Shown here: positions 1-9,574 of the stretch, piece after piece
Layout: each line of letters opens with the position of its first letter
Position numbering within the stretch: the stretch's first letter is position 1
Source: an uncultured Rhizobiaceae group bacterium
Lineage (GTDB): Bacteria; Pseudomonadota; Alphaproteobacteria; Rhizobiales; Rhizobiaceae
NCBI GenBank assembly: GCA_947501445.1
Contig: CANMVS010000003.1
Span: forward strand, 248,001 to 312,000
Reading direction: 5' to 3'
Length of the DNA stretch: 64,000 nt
The notes under the pieces: model-generated
The model's database searches: none
Seen by the model: the letters and a program-made list of their open reading frames with translations, nothing else
What the model was told of the DNA's origin: nothing
Program-made: the position numbers and the translations under genes

Positions 1-3000
1 TGAGCACTTCATTTGCCATGGCATAGTCCGATTGGCCGGTATTGCCGTATCGGCCGGCAATGGATGAAAACAGATTTACAAACTCCAGTTCGTCGGCATC
101 GGTCGCACTAAGCAGGGCCATCAGACCATCAACCTTGGTTTTGAAAACCCGTTCAAATTGCTGATCCGCCTTGTCCTTTATCAATTTGTCAGCCAGCACA
201 CCTGCACCATGGATCAACCCATTTATGCTGCCCCAGTTTTTGCGCACCTGAGAGATGACGTTTTCCACCTGCTCAGAATTGGTAATGTCGACAGCGTAGT
301 ACAATACGTTCGACCCGGCGGCTTCTATCGCGGCGATGGTTTTTGCAATATCCCTGGATGCAAGCAATTGACTGGATGCGGCACGCAGTTCAGCCAGCGA
401 TGACGCTTGCGGGGTGTTTCTTGCCTTGTCGGCAAGGGCACCAACCAATGCCGTGTCGCTGATATCTGCGTCTATATCTGCTGGCCAATCTATCAATTGG
501 GTTCGGCCGAGAAGCACAAAATTCAATTTGGCTACCTGCGCCAGATTGGTAATGATGGAGGCGGTAATCCCGCGACCGCCACCGGAGACAACAATGGTCA
601 TTCCATCGCGCAGATTGCTGATGTTCTGTGTGGATTGCGCCACTTGCCGGGATTTTGGTACGAGGCGTGTACCATCGGCCAGTAACCCAACTTCGGTTTC
701 ACTGCCACCGAACAGCAATTCGTCAGCAATTGCCTGGACGGCCAATTCCAACCCGGCTTCTGATAATGCAATATCTATGGCTTTGACATGTGCTTTTGGC
801 CATTCAAGGGCTGCCGTTTTCGCCAGCCCGGTCAGACCGCCACGCGCGGCCGCCTCTATGTCATGCAGATGCCGACCAAGCCTGCCACCGGTATCATGCA
901 GGGTGATGAAAACACCGCCTTCACGCTGAAAAACATCGGCAATTGTGCGCGCGGTACGCAGGGCATTCAAATGGACCTGCAAACTGCTGGCATCCAGTTG
1001 TAAGCCGGCGGTTGAGATAACAATACGAGCCTGGGGGGTGACCGTTGAGCAACACGTTGCGGCAAGACCACCCTCGGTCAGTTTCTCTGCAAGGGCATTT
1101 GCTACATCAGGTGCCTCATTGGTTACATAAATCGTATCGGAAGATTGAAGCCAACGTGCGGCACTATGATCGGCAACAACCTGCTGAAGCTCAACTTCCT
1201 GCCGAAACAAACCCATTTGTCCAGCTCGCGCTGGTGTCGTTTCGTCCAACTGAACTAAAGTTGGTTGAGTAGTTGCCACTTCAGCCTCAGCCTGAACTGA
1301 AACTTCACGACCACCGATCGCCTCGGCAATCTGCGCCAGTGTTCTCAGTTCCGCCAGCCTTGCCGGATCAATCTCCGGCATATCAGGCATGCGTTCGCGC
1401 AGTGCGGAGAGGATTTCAACCTGTTTGATGCTGTCGATACCCAGCTCTGCCTCCAGATCCATGTTCATGTCGAGCATGTCCTGGGGGTAACCGGTTTTCT
1501 CGGCAACGATCTCCAGAACAAGCGGGGCCATGGTGTCAACCTGGGCCGCTGCTGGTGTTGCCACCGAAGCTGCAATGGGTTGCGCGGCTGCTGTCACGGT
1601 CACGTCCTCTTGTGGCATGACAGCAGCTGCGATCGGCTCAGGCGCAGGGTGTGGAGCAACGCCGTTGAGCCCAGGGGGAGGTGTGGATTGTTGTGGAGCA
1701 GCGCCACCGATGGCCTCGGCAATCTGCGCCAGAGTTCTCAGTTCCGCCAGCCTTGCCGGATCAATCTCCGGCATATCGGGCATGCGCTCGCGCAATGCTG
1801 ATAGAATCTCGACCTGTTTGATGCTGTCGATACCCAACTCTGCCTCCAGATCCATGTTCATGTCGAGCATGTCCTGGGGGTAGCCGGTTTTCTCGGCAAC
1901 GATCTCCAGAACAAGCGGGGCCATGGTGTCGACCTGGGCCACTGCTGGTGTTGCCACCGGAGCTGCAATTGGCATCGCAATGGGTTGCGCGGCTGCTGTC
2001 ACGGTCACGTCCTCTTGTGGCGTGACAGCAGCTGCGACTGGCTCAGACGCAGGGTGTGGAGCAGCGCCGTTGAGCCCAGAGGGAGATGCGGATTGTTGTG
2101 GTGCAGCACCACCGATGGCCTCGGCAATCTGCGCCAGAGTTCTCAGTTCCGCCAGCCTTGCCGGATCGATCTCCGGCATATCTGGCATGCGTTCGCGCAG
2201 CGCTGAGAGGATTTCAACCTGTTTGATGCTGTCGATACCGAGCTCTGCCTCCAGGTCCATATTCATGTCGAGCATGTCCTGGGGGTAACCGGTTTTCTCG
2301 GCAACGATCTCCAGAACAAGCGGGGCCATGGTGTCGACCTGGGCCACTGCTGGTGTTGCCACCGGAGCTGCAATTGGCATCGCAATGGGTTGCGCGGCTG
2401 CTGTCACGGTCACGTCCTCTTGTGGCATGACAGCAGCTGCGACCGGCTCAGGCGCAGGGTGTGGAGCAGCGCCGTTGAGCCCAGAGGGAGGTGTGGTTTG
2501 TTGTGGAGCAGCGCCACCGATTGCCTCGGCAATCTGCGCCAGTGTTCTCAGTTCCGCCAGCCTTGCCGGATCGATCTCCGGCATATCTGGCATGCGTTCG
2601 CGCAATGCTGAAAGAATCTCGACCTGTTTGATACTGTCGATACCCAACTCTGCCTCCAGATCCATGTTCATGTCGAGCATGTCCTGGGGGTAACCGGTTT
2701 TCTCGGCAACGATCTCCAGAACAAGCGGGGCCATGGTGTCGACCTGGGCCGCTGCTGGTGTTGCCACCGAAGCTGCAACGGGTTGCGCGGCTGCTGTCAC
2801 GGTCACGTCCTCTTGTGGCGTGACAGCAGCTGCGACCGGCTCAGACGCAGGGTGTGGAGCAGCGCCGTTGAGCCCAGGGGGAGGTGTGGATTGTTGTGGA
2901 GCAGCGCCACCGATCGCCTCGGCAATCTGCGCCAGTGTTCTCAGTTCCGCCAGCCTTGCCGGATCAATCTCCGGCATATCAGGCATGCGTTCGCGCAGTG

Positions 3001-6000
3001 CGGAGAGGATTTCAACCTGTTTGATGCTGTCGATACCCAGCTCTGCCTCCAGATCCATATTCATGTCGAGCATGTCCTGGGGGTAACCGGTTTTCTCGGC
3101 AACGATCTCCAGAACGAGCGGCGCCATGGTGTCGACCTGGGCCGCTGCTGGTGTTGCCACCGAAGCTGCAATGGGTTGCGCGGCTGCTGTCACGGTCACG
3201 TCCTCTTGTGGCATGACAGCAGCTGCGACCGGCTCAGACGCAGGGTGTGGAGCAACGCCGTTGAGCCCAGAGGGAGATGTGGATTGTTGTGGTGCAGCAC
3301 CACCGATGGCCTCGGCAATCTGCGCCAGTGTTCTCAGTTCCGCCAGCCTTGCCGGATCGATCTCCGGCATATCAGGCATGCGTTCGCGCAGTGCGGAGAG
3401 GATTTCAACCTGTTTGATACTGTCGATACCCAGCTCTGCCTCCAGATCCATGTTCATGTCGAGCATGTCCTGGGGGTAACCGGTTTTCTCGGCAACGATC
3501 TCCAGAACAAGCGGGGCCATGGTGTCAACCTGGGCCGCCGCTGGTGTTGCAATAGGGTGTGCGGCTGCTGTCACATCCTCTTGTGGTGTGACAGCAGCTG
3601 CGACCGGCTCAGGCGCAGGGTGTGGAGCAGCGCCGTTGAGCCCAGAGGGAGGTGTGGATTGTTGTGGAGCAGCGCCACCGATGGCCTCGGCAATCTGCGC
3701 CAGTGTTCTCAGTTCCGCCAGCCTTGCCGGATCGATCTCCGGCATATCAGGCATGCGTTCGCGCAGTGCGGAGAGGATTTCGACCTGTTTGATACTGTCG
3801 ATACCCAGCTCTGCCTCCAGGTCCATATTCATATCGAGCATGTCCTGCGGGTAACCGGTTTTCTCGGACACAATCTCCAGAACAAGCGGGGCCATGGTGT
3901 CTGTAGCGTCTGTCTCAGGTGTAACTGCCGCGGCGGGGGTCGGCACAGTTTCTGTGCGCAGTTCCATTTGCTGGATTGCAGTCGATTTTATCTCGCCATG
4001 CATGATTTGCAAAATTGAATCAGGCAGTTCATCAATTGGCTGCGGTGCAGCTTTTGATTCATCCAGAAAATCCGTCGTTACACTTGCACCCGATGAGGTG
4101 TTGTCAGTCTGCATTGCAACGCGGGAGTTTGCCGTTGCCGACAGTTGCTGCTGATTTGGCCGGGCGGCTGCAACGGTTGGTGTTGAAACAACAGGGTTGG
4201 CTGGCAACGCAGCCAATTCTATCCGCGTGTCAGCTTGTGGCGGTATTACCTCTGCATTTTTGGGCGGATACGGTTTGTTGTGATTGGCACCATTGAGATA
4301 GATGGCATGTTTCCGCGGTTCCGCCAGCGGTGCGGGAGCCGGTGCGTGCTGCCACAGCGCATCAAGATCAACCGCAACATCATTGATGGCTAATTTACTC
4401 AATGCCTGGTGCAGCGCCGACCAGCCATGGGTCCGCTTGTTGTCGATAGAAATAGCCAGATGCTCCCTGGCCTGAAGGATGGTTTCAACAAGACCAGTGA
4501 TGACATTTCCCGGTCCGACCTCAATAAATGTGCGCACGCCATCGGCATACATCTGTTCGATCATGCTGCGAAAATGCACAGGCTTGGCAAGTTGTTCGCC
4601 CAGTTGAGCCTTGATCACCGAGACATCATTTTCGTGTCTCTTGCCGGATGTGTTGGAATAGACATCAATGCGGGGAGATTCAAAATTCAGTGAATTGAGA
4701 TGGGCACCGAAAGTCAGCGCGGCATTTGCAACCAGTGGCGAGTGAAACGCGGTGTCCACGGGCAACAAAGTACAGGCAACTTGCCGGCCTTCCAGCGATG
4801 CCTGGGCCTTGTCGATCTCGACACTGCTGCCGGAAAGAACAACCTGATTTTCACTGTTGTCGTTGGCAATGACAACGTCAATGTCCGATGTGGACAACCA
4901 TTGCGCAATCGATGCACGATCCAGTTTCACCGACAACATTTTGCCTTCGGCGTTTTTTGCGGCTTCGGCCATGGCCATGCCGCGCGCCCTTGCCAGGTGA
5001 AGCGCGGATTTATCGTCGAAAACCCCCGCGGCATGCAGGGCCATGACTTCTCCGAAACTGTGACCTGCGACACAATCAGGTTGCAGTTTGAGGCTTTTCA
5101 GAACCGCCAGCTGGCTCAGTGATACCGCACCAATTGCCGGTTGTGCGTTTTGCGTCTGTTTCAGCAAATTGATTTGATTTTGCTCGGATTGCTTGTCCAG
5201 CGCCGGAACAGGAAAGACAATCTGATGAAGTGCCTTGTCTGCCAGATCGTCCTGATCGGCAGTCCAATCCCAGATTTGTCTTGCTGCATCGAAGGAACAG
5301 GCAAGATCGGAGCCCATGCCGACGTATTGGCTGCCCTGACCAGAAAACAGGAAAGCAATTTTCCCGATTGAAGCCGGGCTGCTTTGATAGCAGATGTCCG
5401 GCATGGAGAATGAAGCCTGCTGACTGGCCATTTTGGCCGTCTTTTCCAACTGAGAGGCGAAATGCTTCAGATCTTTTGTGACGATAGATAGCCGAAATGG
5501 CTGTTTGGCATCAAAATCCTTTTGCGAAACCTGCGCAAAATGCGGCAGGTTGCTGTCCTGACGAATCTCTTCACACAGTGATTTTGCTTTTGCAAAAAGA
5601 TTTTCGGCGGAATTGGCAGAGAACAAAAACAGTTCAGTTGGCGCGGTACGAAGGCGCGGCGCGATTTTTCCCGGCCCTTTGTATTCTTCGACGATGGTGT
5701 GAAAATTGCTGCCACCAAAGCCGAACGAACTGACGCCAGCGCGGCGTGGATGGTCCGCGCCCCTGATCCAAGGCCGTGTTTTGGTGTTCAGATAGAACGG
5801 TGAATTGCCGATATCCATCTTGGGATTTGGTTTGTCGGCGTGCAGCGTTGGTGGCAGGGTTGCCTGATGCAGGGAGCTGATGATCTTTGCCAGACTTGCT
5901 GCGCCAGCCGCTGATTTGGTATGGCCAATCTGTGATTTTACCGAGCCAACTGCACACCAGTTCTTGTCGCCGGGTGCGGTTGGTTCAAAGACCTGTTTCA

Positions 6001-7084
6001 GGCCACCGAATTCTGCCGCATCGCCTGCTCTGGTTCCTGTGCCGTGCGCTTCCACCAGTTCAACTGTTCTTGCTGAAATATTCGCCGCATCCAGGGCGCG
6101 GTTGATGGCCAGGGCTTGCCCTCCTGATCTTGGCGCGTAAACGCTTGTTGCCTTGCCATCAGACGAGGCACCCATACCGGTGAGCACTGCATATATTGTA
6201 TTGCCATCACGTTCTGCGTCTTCAAGGCGGCGCAATGCAAACAGGCCGCAACCTTCGCCAAGCAGGGTTCCATCGGCGTCTTCGGCAAAAGGCCGGCAAA
6301 GTCCCGTAGGAGACATGGCGGGTGTCTTTGAAAAACACATGTACATGAATATATTGTTCAGCGCGTCTGACCCGCCAGCTATGACAAGGTCAGACTCACC
6401 GAGCCATAATTCATGAACCGCGTGTTTCATTGCAGCCAGTGAGCTGGCACAGGCTGCATCAGCCGTGAAATTTGTTCCATTGAGGTCCAGCCTGTTGCAA
6501 ATACGTCCGGCAACAACATTGCCCAGCAGGCCGGGGAATGTGCTCTCGCGCCATTCCGTATAGTGGGATGAAATCCTGGCGGCGATTTCCTGTGATTTAT
6601 CGGCTTCAATACCGGCCTCTTGCATGGCTCTGAGCCACATCGGTTGATTGAGGCGGCTGGCCATGTCCCCGATCAACTCCGTTCCGGCTGCAACACCGAT
6701 GATGACGCTGGTTTTTTCGCGATCAATATCATTGAATTTGTTCAGGCTTGCCTGTGCGAGTACCTGTTTGGCGATGTATAGCGAGATCAACTGAACAGTA
6801 TCGGTGGTCTCAATGACGTTTGGTGGAATTCCAAATTCAACCGGGTCAAAGGGAAACGACGGGATAAAAGCACCTCTATTCGCATAGGTTTTGTCCGGCT
6901 TGGACGGGTCGGCATCATAAAAATCAGATGGCAACCAATGGGTGCCTGGAATCTCGGACGATGCGTCTGTTCCCTCTACAATATCGCGCCAATAACCAAC
7001 TGTCGTTCCTCTGCCCGGGAACATGGTGCCCATGCCAACCACAGCAATCGGTGGTACCGGACTTTCCTTTTTAAGCAATGTCAT
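1..7084 (-). CDS. pfaA: PfaA-like polyunsaturated fatty acid synthase subunit (3' end beyond window)
   Basis: Multidomain iterative synthase. The frame is open from the ATG at 7084 (GGAG 8-9 bases upstream) to the window edge: 2,361 residues, C-terminus missing. Domain order as translated: ketosynthase at about 1-460 (active-site Cys212 in AACASSLAAM, then an AHGTGT motif); malonyl/acyltransferase at about 570-880 (Ser676 in GHSFGE); a Pro/Ala-rich linker; seven acyl carrier domains with phosphopantetheine serines at 1097, 1222, 1353, 1484, 1619, 1754 and 1885, each in LGIDSIK; and a ketoreductase (GGGRGIT near 2162, catalytic Tyr2354 in SDYAMAN). The order KS-MAT-(ACP)n-KR together with LGIDSIK serines is diagnostic of PfaA-type PUFA synthases (EPA/DHA or related lipids) rather than ordinary type I PKS. 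The start lies 20 bp after the pfaD stop, so the two are co-transcribed; pfaB/pfaC-type genes would be expected beyond the left edge. The final product cannot be deduced from this part. Confidence 0.93.
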   Translation of the reverse strand, partial: MTLLKKESPVPPIAVVGMGTMFPGRGTTVGYWRDIVEGTDASSEIPGTHWLPSDFYDADPSKPDKTYANRGAFIPSFPFDPVEFGIPPNVIETTDTVQLISLYIAKQVLAQASLNKFNDIDREKTSVIIGVAAGTELIGDMASRLNQPMWLRAMQEAGIEADKSQEIAARISSHYTEWRESTFPGLLGNVVAGRICNRLDLNGTNFTADAACASSLAAMKHAVHELWLGESDLVIAGGSDALNNIFMYMCFSKTPAMSPTGLCRPFAEDADGTLLGEGCGLFALRRLEDAERDGNTIYAVLTGMGASSDGKATSVYAPRSGGQALAINRALDAANISARTVELVEAHGTGTRAGDAAEFGGLKQVFEPTAPGDKNWCAVGSVKSQIGHTKSAAGAASLAKIISSLHQATLPPTLHADKPNPKMDIGNSPFYLNTKTRPWIRGADHPRRAGVSSFGFGGSNFHTIVEEYKGPGKIAPRLRTAPTELFLFSANSAENLFAKAKSLCEEIRQDSNLPHFAQVSQKDFDAKQPFRLSIVTKDLKHFASQLEKTAKMASQQASFSMPDICYQSSPASIGKIAFLFSGQGSQYVGMGSDLACSFDAARQIWDWTADQDDLADKALHQIVFPVPALDKQSEQNQINLLKQTQNAQPAIGAVSLSQLAVLKSLKLQPDCVAGHSFGEVMALHAAGVFDDKSALHLARARGMAMAEAAKNAEGKMLSVKLDRASIAQWLSTSDIDVVIANDNSENQVVLSGSSVEIDKAQASLEGRQVACTLLPVDTAFHSPLVANAALTFGAHLNSLNFESPRIDVYSNTSGKRHENDVSVIKAQLGEQLAKPVHFRSMIEQMYADGVRTFIEVGPGNVITGLVETILQAREHLAISIDNKRTHGWSALHQALSKLAINDVAVDLDALWQHAPAPAPLAEPRKHAIYLNGANHNKPYPPKNAEVIPPQADTRIELAALPANPVVSTPTVAAARPNQQQLSATANSRVAMQTDNTSSGASVTTDFLDESKAAPQPIDELPDSILQIMHGEIKSTAIQQMELRTETVPTPAAAVTPETDATDTMAPLVLEIVSEKTGYPQDMLDMNMDLEAELGIDSIKQVEILSALRERMPDMPEIDPARLAELRTLAQIAEAIGGAAPQQSTPPSGLNGAAPHPAPEPVAAAVTPQEDVTAAAHPIATPAAAQVDTMAPLVLEIVAEKTGYPQDMLDMNMDLEAELGIDSIKQVEILSALRERMPDMPEIDPARLAELRTLAQIAEAIGGAAPQQSTSPSGLNGVAPHPASEPVAAAVMPQEDVTVTAAAQPIAASVATPAAAQVDTMAPLVLEIVAEKTGYPQDMLDMNMDLEAELGIDSIKQVEILSALRERMPDMPEIDPARLAELRTLAQIAEAIGGAAPQQSTPPPGLNGAAPHPASEPVAAAVTPQEDVTVTAAAQPVAASVATPAAAQVDTMAPLVLEIVAEKTGYPQDMLDMNMDLEAELGIDSIKQVEILSALRERMPDMPEIDPARLAELRTLAQIAEAIGGAAPQQTTPPSGLNGAAPHPAPEPVAAAVMPQEDVTVTAAAQPIAMPIAAPVATPAVAQVDTMAPLVLEIVAEKTGYPQDMLDMNMDLEAELGIDSIKQVEILSALRERMPDMPEIDPARLAELRTLAQIAEAIGGAAPQQSASPSGLNGAAPHPASEPVAAAVTPQEDVTVTAAAQPIAMPIAAPVATPAVAQVDTMAPLVLEIVAEKTGYPQDMLDMNMDLEAELGIDSIKQVEILSALRERMPDMPEIDPARLAELRTLAQIAEAIGGAAPQQSTPPPGLNGVAPHPAPEPIAAAVMPQEDVTVTAAAQPIAASVATPAAAQVDTMAPLVLEIVAEKTGYPQDMLDMNMDLEAELGIDSIKQVEILSALRERMPDMPEIDPARLAELRTLAQIAEAIGGREVSVQAEAEVATTQPTLVQLDETTPARAGQMGLFRQEVELQQVVADHSAARWLQSSDTIYVTNEAPDVANALAEKLTEGGLAATCCSTVTPQARIVISTAGLQLDASSLQVHLNALRTARTIADVFQREGGVFITLHDTGGRLGRHLHDIEAAARGGLTGLAKTAALEWPKAHVKAIDIALSEAGLELAVQAIADELLFGGSETEVGLLADGTRLVPKSRQVAQSTQNISNLRDGMTIVVSGGGRGITASIITNLAQVAKLNFVLLGRTQLIDWPADIDADISDTALVGALADKARNTPQASSLAELRAASSQLLASRDIAKTIAAIEAAGSNVLYYAVDITNSEQVENVISQVRKNWGSINGLIHGAGVLADKLIKDKADQQFERVFKTKVDGLMALLSATDADELEFVNLFSSIAGRYGNTGQSDYAMANEVL
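1300..3895 (-). repeat. Seven tandem ~380-405 bp repeats encoding ACP domains
   Basis: In-frame direct repeats inside pfaA. Each unit runs from MAPLVLEIV through EKTGYPQDMLDMNMDLEAEL and the LGIDSIK serine motif to RTLAQIAEAIGG, then an Ala/Pro-rich linker. Serine-to-serine distances are 125, 131, 131, 135, 135 and 131 residues. ACP cores are almost identical at the DNA level. Differences are mostly small in-frame indels in the linkers: the units around 1923-2288 and 2328-2693 share an extra PIAM(P)-type insertion, and the unit at 3519-3854 is shortened. This pattern points to recent amplification or homogenisation. Confidence 0.95.
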
Positions 7085-7104
7085 TTTGAAAACTCCAAAT
7101 AAAA

Positions 7105-8673
7105 TCAATCAAGTGCAAGAGCACGTGGTTTAAAGTGAAATGCTGAAACGGGTACATTGAACCCCATGGATCGCAGTTGCTGCGCACGGGTAATCGCTGC
7201 AGCGCCCTCCAGCAGGTTCAGTCCAATTTGCTCAACTGTGCGTGCTTCGGGTTTTTCCAGGAAACTGTCTCGAACCCAATCATTAAAGGCACCCATCGAA
7301 GGGCCGCACCAGATTTGATAATCTGCCTTTCGATCAACCTTGCCGTCACGGGCCCATTGAGCACCGGAAAACAGATAGCCCTTGAATACGATTGCCATGC
7401 GCATTTTGGCATCGCCATCAGCCCTTTGTGCCCGTTGCGGGTCCTTCAAAGCGATGCGTGTGCGGGCCTTTTGCCATGCGGTTTCTATGGATTCCTTCAG
7501 TACCTGCTTTTCAAGCCAGCTGCGTTCCTTTTCGGGCAGGGCTTCGAGACTGTCGTAGGTGCGATACAGCGCATATAATTTCTTGCCTCGCACGGAAAAC
7601 ATCGTACCGCGTTTGAGGACCTGAACTTCCACGCCCAATTCGAACATATCTGCCGCCGGGGCCATGGCCACATCCGCGATTTCGCATTGCGCCAGCATCC
7701 CACGAGCTTGTTCGGAAAGGCCAGCTTCTACGGCGCTCTGGTTGATCGAACCGGTCAGTATGTAGTCAGCGCCCATTTGAAATGCTGCTGCTGTTGCCTG
7801 CGGTGTGCCAATACCACCGGCTGCGCCCAGACGAATGGTTTCTTCAAAACCGTGTTCTTGTGACAATCGCTCGCGCACCATGGCGATGGCCGGGAATAAT
7901 GATGTCAGCGGCCGGTTATCTGTATGGCCACCGGAACATCCTTCAACCGTTATGTTTTGTGCGACCGGGAGTTTGCTCTGCATCTCAGCCTGTTGTGCGG
8001 TGATCGCACCGTCAGCTACCAGTTTCTCCAACATGGTTTTGGGTGGCGGGGCCATGAATTGCGCGGCGATTTCTGTTCGCGAGATCTTGGCGAAAACATG
8101 GGTGTTACGGGCAATGGTGCCGTCGCTGCGACGCTCAAGACCACTGGCTGAATACCGTACAATGTCGGGTGTCAATTTCATGAATGCGGAGGCTGAAACA
8201 AGCCTGACGCCTGTTTCGAGGAAAAGGTCAACTGTCACGCGCTCCAATTCCGGATCATCCGGCGAAAAAATCAGGTTTGCGCCCCAACTGAATTCCTGAT
8301 CTGTGCGTGATTGTATTTCGGCAATAGCCTCGGCAATGGTCGCAGGCTTTAACCCGGCACTGCCAAAAAAGCCCACCATTCCCGCGTTAACGGCCGCAAC
8401 AACCATGTCAACTGAAGCAATACCACGGGCCATTTCTCCCACCACATAGGCAAACCTGCATTGATATGTGCTGGTAAAAACTTGAGAGCCAAGCCATTCG
8501 GGATAGACCGCAGGCACCAGGTGGTGAACGGCAGGCTGCTGTTCGTGTGCCGCGTGTCTGTTGATGTGCTGAGCGTGTGGTTCAGACAGTCGAATTAACT
8601 CGCGCGGATTATGGGCAGGAGCAGATATGTCTCCAGCACGCACTCGTTTTCCTTCATTATTCACAGTTTTCAT
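7105..8673 (-). CDS. pfaD: PfaD-like enoyl reductase, PUFA synthase component
   Basis: 522-residue TIM-barrel flavoprotein of the nitronate monooxygenase/2-nitropropane dioxygenase superfamily, which supplies the trans-acting enoyl reductase of PUFA synthases. Visible landmarks are the N-terminal YPEWLGS and FTSTYQCRFAYVVGEMARGI region, NAGMVGFFGSAGL, the EGCSGGHTDNRP segment, the flavin-binding GAAGGIGTPQA, and the C-terminal MGAFNDWVRDSFLE; all match PfaD, and the length is close to the usual ~540. I chose the ATG at 8673 because a GGAG lies 6-7 bases before it; a GTG at 8685 in the same frame has no Shine-Dalgarno sequence. It is the first gene of the operon, upstream of pfaA, unlike the pfaABCD order of marine gammaproteobacteria but like the myxobacterial pfa1-pfa2-pfa3 layout. 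The substrate is presumed to be an ACP-bound enoyl intermediate. Confidence 0.93.
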   Translation of the reverse strand: MKTVNNEGKRVRAGDISAPAHNPRELIRLSEPHAQHINRHAAHEQQPAVHHLVPAVYPEWLGSQVFTSTYQCRFAYVVGEMARGIASVDMVVAAVNAGMVGFFGSAGLKPATIAEAIAEIQSRTDQEFSWGANLIFSPDDPELERVTVDLFLETGVRLVSASAFMKLTPDIVRYSASGLERRSDGTIARNTHVFAKISRTEIAAQFMAPPPKTMLEKLVADGAITAQQAEMQSKLPVAQNITVEGCSGGHTDNRPLTSLFPAIAMVRERLSQEHGFEETIRLGAAGGIGTPQATAAAFQMGADYILTGSINQSAVEAGLSEQARGMLAQCEIADVAMAPAADMFELGVEVQVLKRGTMFSVRGKKLYALYRTYDSLEALPEKERSWLEKQVLKESIETAWQKARTRIALKDPQRAQRADGDAKMRMAIVFKGYLFSGAQWARDGKVDRKADYQIWCGPSMGAFNDWVRDSFLEKPEARTVEQIGLNLLEGAAAITRAQQLRSMGFNVPVSAFHFKPRALALD

Positions 8674-8689
8674 CACTTGCTCCACAAAG

Positions 8690-8890
8690 CAATTTTTATT
8701 CTATTCTATCTATACTATATCAAATTAAGATATGCACAACTTTTATTATTGAAAATTTTAAATAAAAAATCAAATATTATGAATAAATCATAGAATACAA
8801 TGTATTATATGTCGCAGAATGGAGTGTAACACAATTTAATATTTAGTTATATGTTTCCATGGTATATTTAACCAGAAAACAACCGATGAT
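8690..8890. promoter_or_regulatory. AT-rich leader/promoter region upstream of pfaD
   Basis: About 200 bp of markedly AT-rich sequence in a window that is otherwise near 55% GC, directly upstream of the pfaD start. It is the only sizeable non-coding stretch before the operon, so the pfaDA promoter probably lies here. I cannot assign -35/-10 elements with confidence because many AT-rich hexamers fit. The composition could also favour nucleoid-protein silencing, as is common for acquired genes. Confidence 0.45.
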
Positions 8891-8983
8891 TGCAAAGCAT
8901 GTCGAGTATTAATGCATTTTTGGATGTTGTGGCTGGGGTGTTTCAAGAATTACAGAGCGGAAATGTTTAGTGGTAGAAGAATT

Positions 8984-9086
8984 GAACGGTTTCGCGGTTT
9001 GCCAGAAACTGTACAACGGTGGCAGTATTTGAATGTTTTTTACGCATTCAGGTCTTGCCGGCTCTGTCAAAACCTGAATTGCTCCA
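8984..9086 (+). repeat. Degraded RIME-like intergenic repeat, copy 1
   Basis: Aligns along its whole length with the copies at 12699 and 41473: GTTTC, CCAGAAAC, CAACGGTGG, TTTGA, then GCATTCAGG and its partner AAAACCTGAATTGCTC. The second palindrome (ATTCAGG...CCTGAAT) is intact. The first stem has several mismatches, so this looks like an old copy. Confidence 0.7.
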
Positions 9087-9145
9087 AACCGCGCTGCTTG
9101 AATGAATTGACGGTTTTTCAGTGCGAAGGACTTTGCTTCGTTTGA

Positions 9146-9499
9146 GTGCGCATTTTTCAGTGCAATACATGGCAGGCGATTCATGCGCCAACTTTCGAAC
9201 CATTCACCTTTGCCGGCATCATGTCCTGCAACAAAATATTGGATACGCGAACATTTGCGATCGTCACGCTGACGACCACAGACAAGATTTCCCACATATA
9301 TGACCGCATGCCGGTGACCTTAAAGTGCAATGTACAGGCCACACGGATGAACACGGAAACCAATAAGGACGACGCGCTTGAGCTGCTGCAAGACAACCAT
9401 GGTGCCGATCTGGTCAGCTATCCACTATCAAAAGACATTGGTAGTGTGAAGAATAAGGAGCGTGAGTTGATTGAGAAAATCAGTAACTCGGAGAAATAA
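9146..9499 (+). CDS. Hypothetical protein (uncertain start)
   Basis: Open frame of 117 codons from a GTG at 9146 to a TAA at 9497-9499. Codon third positions in the central and 3' part prefer G/C as in surrounding genes, and the predicted chain has regular hydrophobic alternation followed by a charged C-terminal helix (ELLQDNHG, NKERELIEKI). No Shine-Dalgarno sequence precedes the GTG; internal ATGs at 9221, 9308 and 9346 also lack one. It follows a RIME-like repeat directly, so it may be the 3' remnant of a longer gene. No family recognised. Confidence 0.4.
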   Translation: MRIFQCNTWQAIHAPTFEPFTFAGIMSCNKILDTRTFAIVTLTTTDKISHIYDRMPVTLKCNVQATRMNTETNKDDALELLQDNHGADLVSYPLSKDIGSVKNKERELIEKISNSEK

Positions 9500-9574
9500 T
9501 GCATATTCACCATTCCAATTGAAATATATTTGTGCTTATACTAACGAAATACATCATTTCGGAGGTATGGATTT

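Noticed and set aside
1300-3895. Regular direct repeats that might suggest a CRISPR or minisatellite
   Set aside because: The ~390-bp units encode ACP domains in frame; there are no short spacers.
2783-4018. 411-codon open frame on the plus strand, with repeated Cys/His-rich text
   Set aside because: It is antisense to the ACP repeats of pfaA; repetition of a biased coding sequence keeps the opposite frame open. No ribosome site.
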